From contig DASPQJ010000056.1 of NCBI GenBank assembly GCA_035625025.1, forward strand, positions 1-64,000: DNA of 64,000 nt, written 5' to 3'. Below, one piece after another: positions 61,853 to 64,000 of the stretch. The stretch comes from Bog-793 sp035625025. GTDB lineage: Bacteria > Actinomycetota > Acidimicrobiia > Acidimicrobiales > Bog-793. The notes beneath the pieces are model-generated. The model searched no databases. It was not told where the DNA came from and saw only the letters and a list, made by a program, of their open reading frames with translations. The position numbers and the translations under genes were made by a program. Within the stretch, counting starts at the first letter, position 1; the number at the start of each line of letters is the position of its first letter.

Positions 61853-61867
61853 AAAGGGGACGATGGC

Positions 61868-63463
61868 GTGGAACCGTCGGCCATCGTGAGCGGCGTCCCG
61901 CGGCCCGGTGCCGCGGCGAGGGGGCGCGGCGCGCGCCCCTTCGCCCGCTGGGGCGTCGTCGCGGTGCCGACGGTGATCGCGGCGGTCCTCGGGGCGATCG
62001 ACCTCGGGGGGCGGAGCCTGTGGCTCGACGAGTCGGCGACCTTCGCGATCGCCGCGCAGCACGGAGCGGCGCTCGCCTCCGCCATGGCCCGCGACGGCGG
62101 CAACATGCTCGGCTACTACGCGCTCATCCACGTGCTCGTCGACTGGTTCGGGAGCGGCACCGTCGTCCTGCGGGCGCCGTCGGTCGTCGGCGGTGCGGCG
62201 ACGACGGCGCTCGTCACCGTCCTCGCCGGGCGGATCTTCGCGCCCCGGGTCGCGATGGCCGCGGGGGTGCTCACCGCCGTCAGCTTGCCGGCCGTCTTCT
62301 GGGAACAGGACGCCCGCAGCTACGCCCTCCTGACGGCGTTCGTCGCCGGTTCGTATCTCGGCTTCGTCGCGCTCATCGATCCCCGCGCCGGCGGGGGCCG
62401 GGGCCGCGCCTGGGTCGGCTACGTCGTCGCGACGACGCTGGCGCTGTACATGAGCTTCGTCGCGGTCCTCGTCGTTCCCGCCCAGCTCGCCTCCCTCGCC
62501 TCTTCGGGGCGGCGCGCCCGCTCCGTCGTCTCGGCCCTCGTCGCCGTGGCGTGCCTTGCGGCGCCGCTCGCCGTCCTCGCCGGGGCGCGGGGCTCGGGTC
62601 AGCTCTTCTGGGTCCCGCGCCCCGGCCTCACCGTCGTCGGCCAGGTGCTCGTCTCGCTCACCTCGGCGGGCTTCCAGCCGAACTTCCACCTCGGCGCGAC
62701 CGCCCTCGCCTTGGAGGTCGCGACGCTGTTCGCCTTCGCCGTCGCGCTCGCCGTTCTCGTCGGGCGCGCGGTCGCGGACCGGTCGTCGGCGCGGGTCTGG
62801 GGTGAGACCGTCGTTGTCGCTTGGCTCGTCGTGCCGTTCGTCGTCGCTCTCGTCGAGTCGGTCTTCGCCCAGCCGACCTTCACGGCCCGGAACCTGCTCG
62901 TCTCGTTGCCGGCGGCCGCGATCGTCCTCGCCCGGGTCGTCGCCGACCGGCGCCTGCCCCGGCTGGCCGGCGCGGGGCTGTTCGCGTTGTTCGTCGGGCT
63001 GCGGGCGGCTCAGCTCGCCCCGAGCTACGGGGTCTCCCCGGAGAACTGGCGCGGGGCGACCGCCGACGTCCTGGCGAGGACCGAACCCGGCGACTGCATC
63101 GCCTTCTATCCCAGCGACGGGAGGATGGCCTTCACCTACTACCTCGACCATGGCGCCCCGGTGTCGGTCGCGCTGCCCCGCCCGGTGCTGCCGACGACGC
63201 CGCTGCGCCAAGTCGTCCCCTACCTCGAGCGGTATACGACGCTCGGCGGGGCGCAACTCGGGCGGGTCGCGGCGGCCTGTCCGCGCCTGTGGCTCCTGTC
63301 GAGCCACGAGGGATCACCGACCGGTCCGGCAGCCTCGGTCGCCAACTATCGGCGCTACGTCCGGCTGGAAATGGACCTGAAAGGCCTCTACCCGAGGTCG
63401 TCCGTCGTCTCGTTCGGTTGGGCGAGCCCGGTGCGCGTCGAGTTGTTCCGGCGCCCGTCCTAG
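61868..63463 (+). CDS. GT39/PMT-like membrane glycosyltransferase
   Basis: A 531-residue membrane protein. The first periplasmic loop SLWLDESATFAIAAQHG carries the catalytic acidic DE motif of dolichyl-phosphate-mannose-type GT-C enzymes, and VFWEQDARSYALLTAFVAGS the second. About 10 helices and a ~150-residue soluble C-terminal domain with PENWRGATADVLARTEPGDC. It uses polyprenyl-phosphate sugars, and the target is unknown. GTG start. Its TAG shares bases with the stop of the convergent gene. Confidence 0.85.
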   Translation: MEPSAIVSGVPRPGAAARGRGARPFARWGVVAVPTVIAAVLGAIDLGGRSLWLDESATFAIAAQHGAALASAMARDGGNMLGYYALIHVLVDWFGSGTVVLRAPSVVGGAATTALVTVLAGRIFAPRVAMAAGVLTAVSLPAVFWEQDARSYALLTAFVAGSYLGFVALIDPRAGGGRGRAWVGYVVATTLALYMSFVAVLVVPAQLASLASSGRRARSVVSALVAVACLAAPLAVLAGARGSGQLFWVPRPGLTVVGQVLVSLTSAGFQPNFHLGATALALEVATLFAFAVALAVLVGRAVADRSSARVWGETVVVAWLVVPFVVALVESVFAQPTFTARNLLVSLPAAAIVLARVVADRRLPRLAGAGLFALFVGLRAAQLAPSYGVSPENWRGATADVLARTEPGDCIAFYPSDGRMAFTYYLDHGAPVSVALPRPVLPTTPLRQVVPYLERYTTLGGAQLGRVAAACPRLWLLSSHEGSPTGPAASVANYRRYVRLEMDLKGLYPRSSVVSFGWASPVRVELFRRPS

Positions 63464-64000
63464 GGCCGCAGCACGGAATCGACGTAGGTGATTCCGCTCA
63501 AGATGGCGAACAACACGATGCTCGACCCCATCAGCCACCAGTAGCCGCGCCACGAGGCGCGCACCGCGAGGACGGCGAGAAGCGGGAAGGCGATGAGCAA
63601 AAAGCGCGGGTTCGGCGGCACGTACTCGGAGGTGACCGTGAGGACCGCGATGCCGAAGGCCCAGATTCGCGCCTCGAGCGACACGGTGCGGGGCCGGCGG
63701 ACGAGGAGGGCGAGACCGGCGACGAGAACGATGACGCCGAGCAGCCCGACGACGAGGTTGAGGTTGATCTTGTGATAGTCGAAATGGGTGAGCGAGATCT
63801 CGCCGGCGAGCGTCTGGGCCTGGCGGACGAGCGCGATACCGTCGATCCTCTCGCCCCAGCCGTCGTGCTGGGCGATGAGGCTCGCAAAGGGCGAGCCGGT
63901 CCAGACCCACAAGAACAACCCGAAGGCGGCGACGCCCACTGGCGACAGCACCGGCGCGACGAGGCTGCGCCGGAAGGACGGGTCGCGCCAGCCGACCCGG
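63460..64000 (-). CDS. Partial membrane protein, mannosyltransferase-like (5' end outside window)
   Basis: A minus-strand frame open from the right edge to a TAG at 63460-63462, 179 codons visible. At least five hydrophobic segments (VGVAAFGLFLWVWTGSPFAS; LNLVVGLLGVIVLVAGLALL; WAFGIAVLTVTSEYV; FLLIAFPLLAVLAVRASWRG; LMGSSIVLFAILSGITYVDS), with NPRFLLIAFPLLAVLA typical of C-terminal helices of GT-C mannosyltransferases. It is truncated by the window and the exact family is uncertain. It converges on the GT39-like gene with stops overlapping by 3 nt. Confidence 0.65.
   Translation of the reverse strand, partial: RVGWRDPSFRRSLVAPVLSPVGVAAFGLFLWVWTGSPFASLIAQHDGWGERIDGIALVRQAQTLAGEISLTHFDYHKINLNLVVGLLGVIVLVAGLALLVRRPRTVSLEARIWAFGIAVLTVTSEYVPPNPRFLLIAFPLLAVLAVRASWRGYWWLMGSSIVLFAILSGITYVDSVLRP

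Noticed and set aside
60665..63307. 880-codon open frame on the minus strand
   Set aside because: It is antisense to two clear membrane glycosyltransferase genes and consists of low-complexity Arg/Asp/Glu/Gly sequence.

Overview
The window is 64 kb of high-GC, densely coded DNA from an actinomycete-type bacterium. The evidence for this is actinobacterial LexA boxes (TCGAAC-N4-GTTCGA type) next to an ImuA/ImuB/DnaE2 mutasome, an Rpf-like muralytic protein, an InhA-like FabI, a BTAD/SARP-type regulator, an MTB12-like secreted protein and frequent GTG/TTG starts. Placement in or near Acidimicrobiia is an inference from gene content only. There is no rRNA, CRISPR array, phage module or intact insertion sequence.

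1-8.3 kb holds housekeeping and small genes: an edge-truncated secreted protein, a SHOCT membrane protein, a VOC protein, guaB behind an rpf-like gene with a structured leader, an MTB12-like exported protein, a YedK/SRAP protein, a GNAT acetyltransferase and a LysE exporter. 8.4-15.8 kb is the SOS mutasome. imuA-imuB and dnaE2 each carry their own 16-bp LexA box, and a multiply frameshifted amidase pseudogene lies between them. 16-20.4 kb holds small unknown genes, an AIM24-family gene, a phosphoribosyltransferase, an OsmC pseudogene and tRNA-Ala. 20.7-24.9 kb is accessory: a GntR(YtrA-type)-ABC operon with a leaderless promoter, a divergent HTH/PIN toxin-antitoxin pair and a DHFR-like reductase. 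25.2-27.5 kb is a gene graveyard (aldo/keto reductase, DHA2 MFS and DJ-1/PfpI remnants) around an intact adenosine-specific kinase. 27.7-31 kb has a HAD hydrolase and a membrane/secreted pair. 32.4-36.1 kb has a B12-binding radical SAM enzyme, an anaerobic-sulfatase-maturase-like radical SAM/SPASM protein fused to a SEC-C zinc motif, and an MTAN-like nucleosidase. 36.3-43.3 kb holds small membrane and secreted genes, a DinB pseudogene, tRNA-Cys, fabI and a BTAD regulator.

43.5-61.9 kb is a nearly continuous plus-strand expression block: rimP-nusA-infB-rbfA-truB-ribF-def-fmt-rpe-hisG-CSD, then infC-rpmI-rplT-trmH-pheS-pheT, then two membrane glycosyltransferase genes. These genes cover ribosome maturation, translation initiation (IF2, IF3, formyl-Met handling), tRNA/rRNA modification and Phe-tRNA charging. 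A third membrane-protein gene converges on them and runs off the right edge.

The most notable finding is start-codon usage. Three conserved genes (truB, fmt, a TrmH-type methyltransferase) appear to start at CTG, two of them in a CTGA overlap with the upstream stop. dnaE2 appears to start at ATC at exactly the LexA-box spacing seen for imuA's ATG, and infC may also start at ATC. Other points of interest are the six decayed metabolic genes among intact neighbours, a RibF whose flavokinase half has lost its family motifs, and the radical SAM/nucleosidase module.
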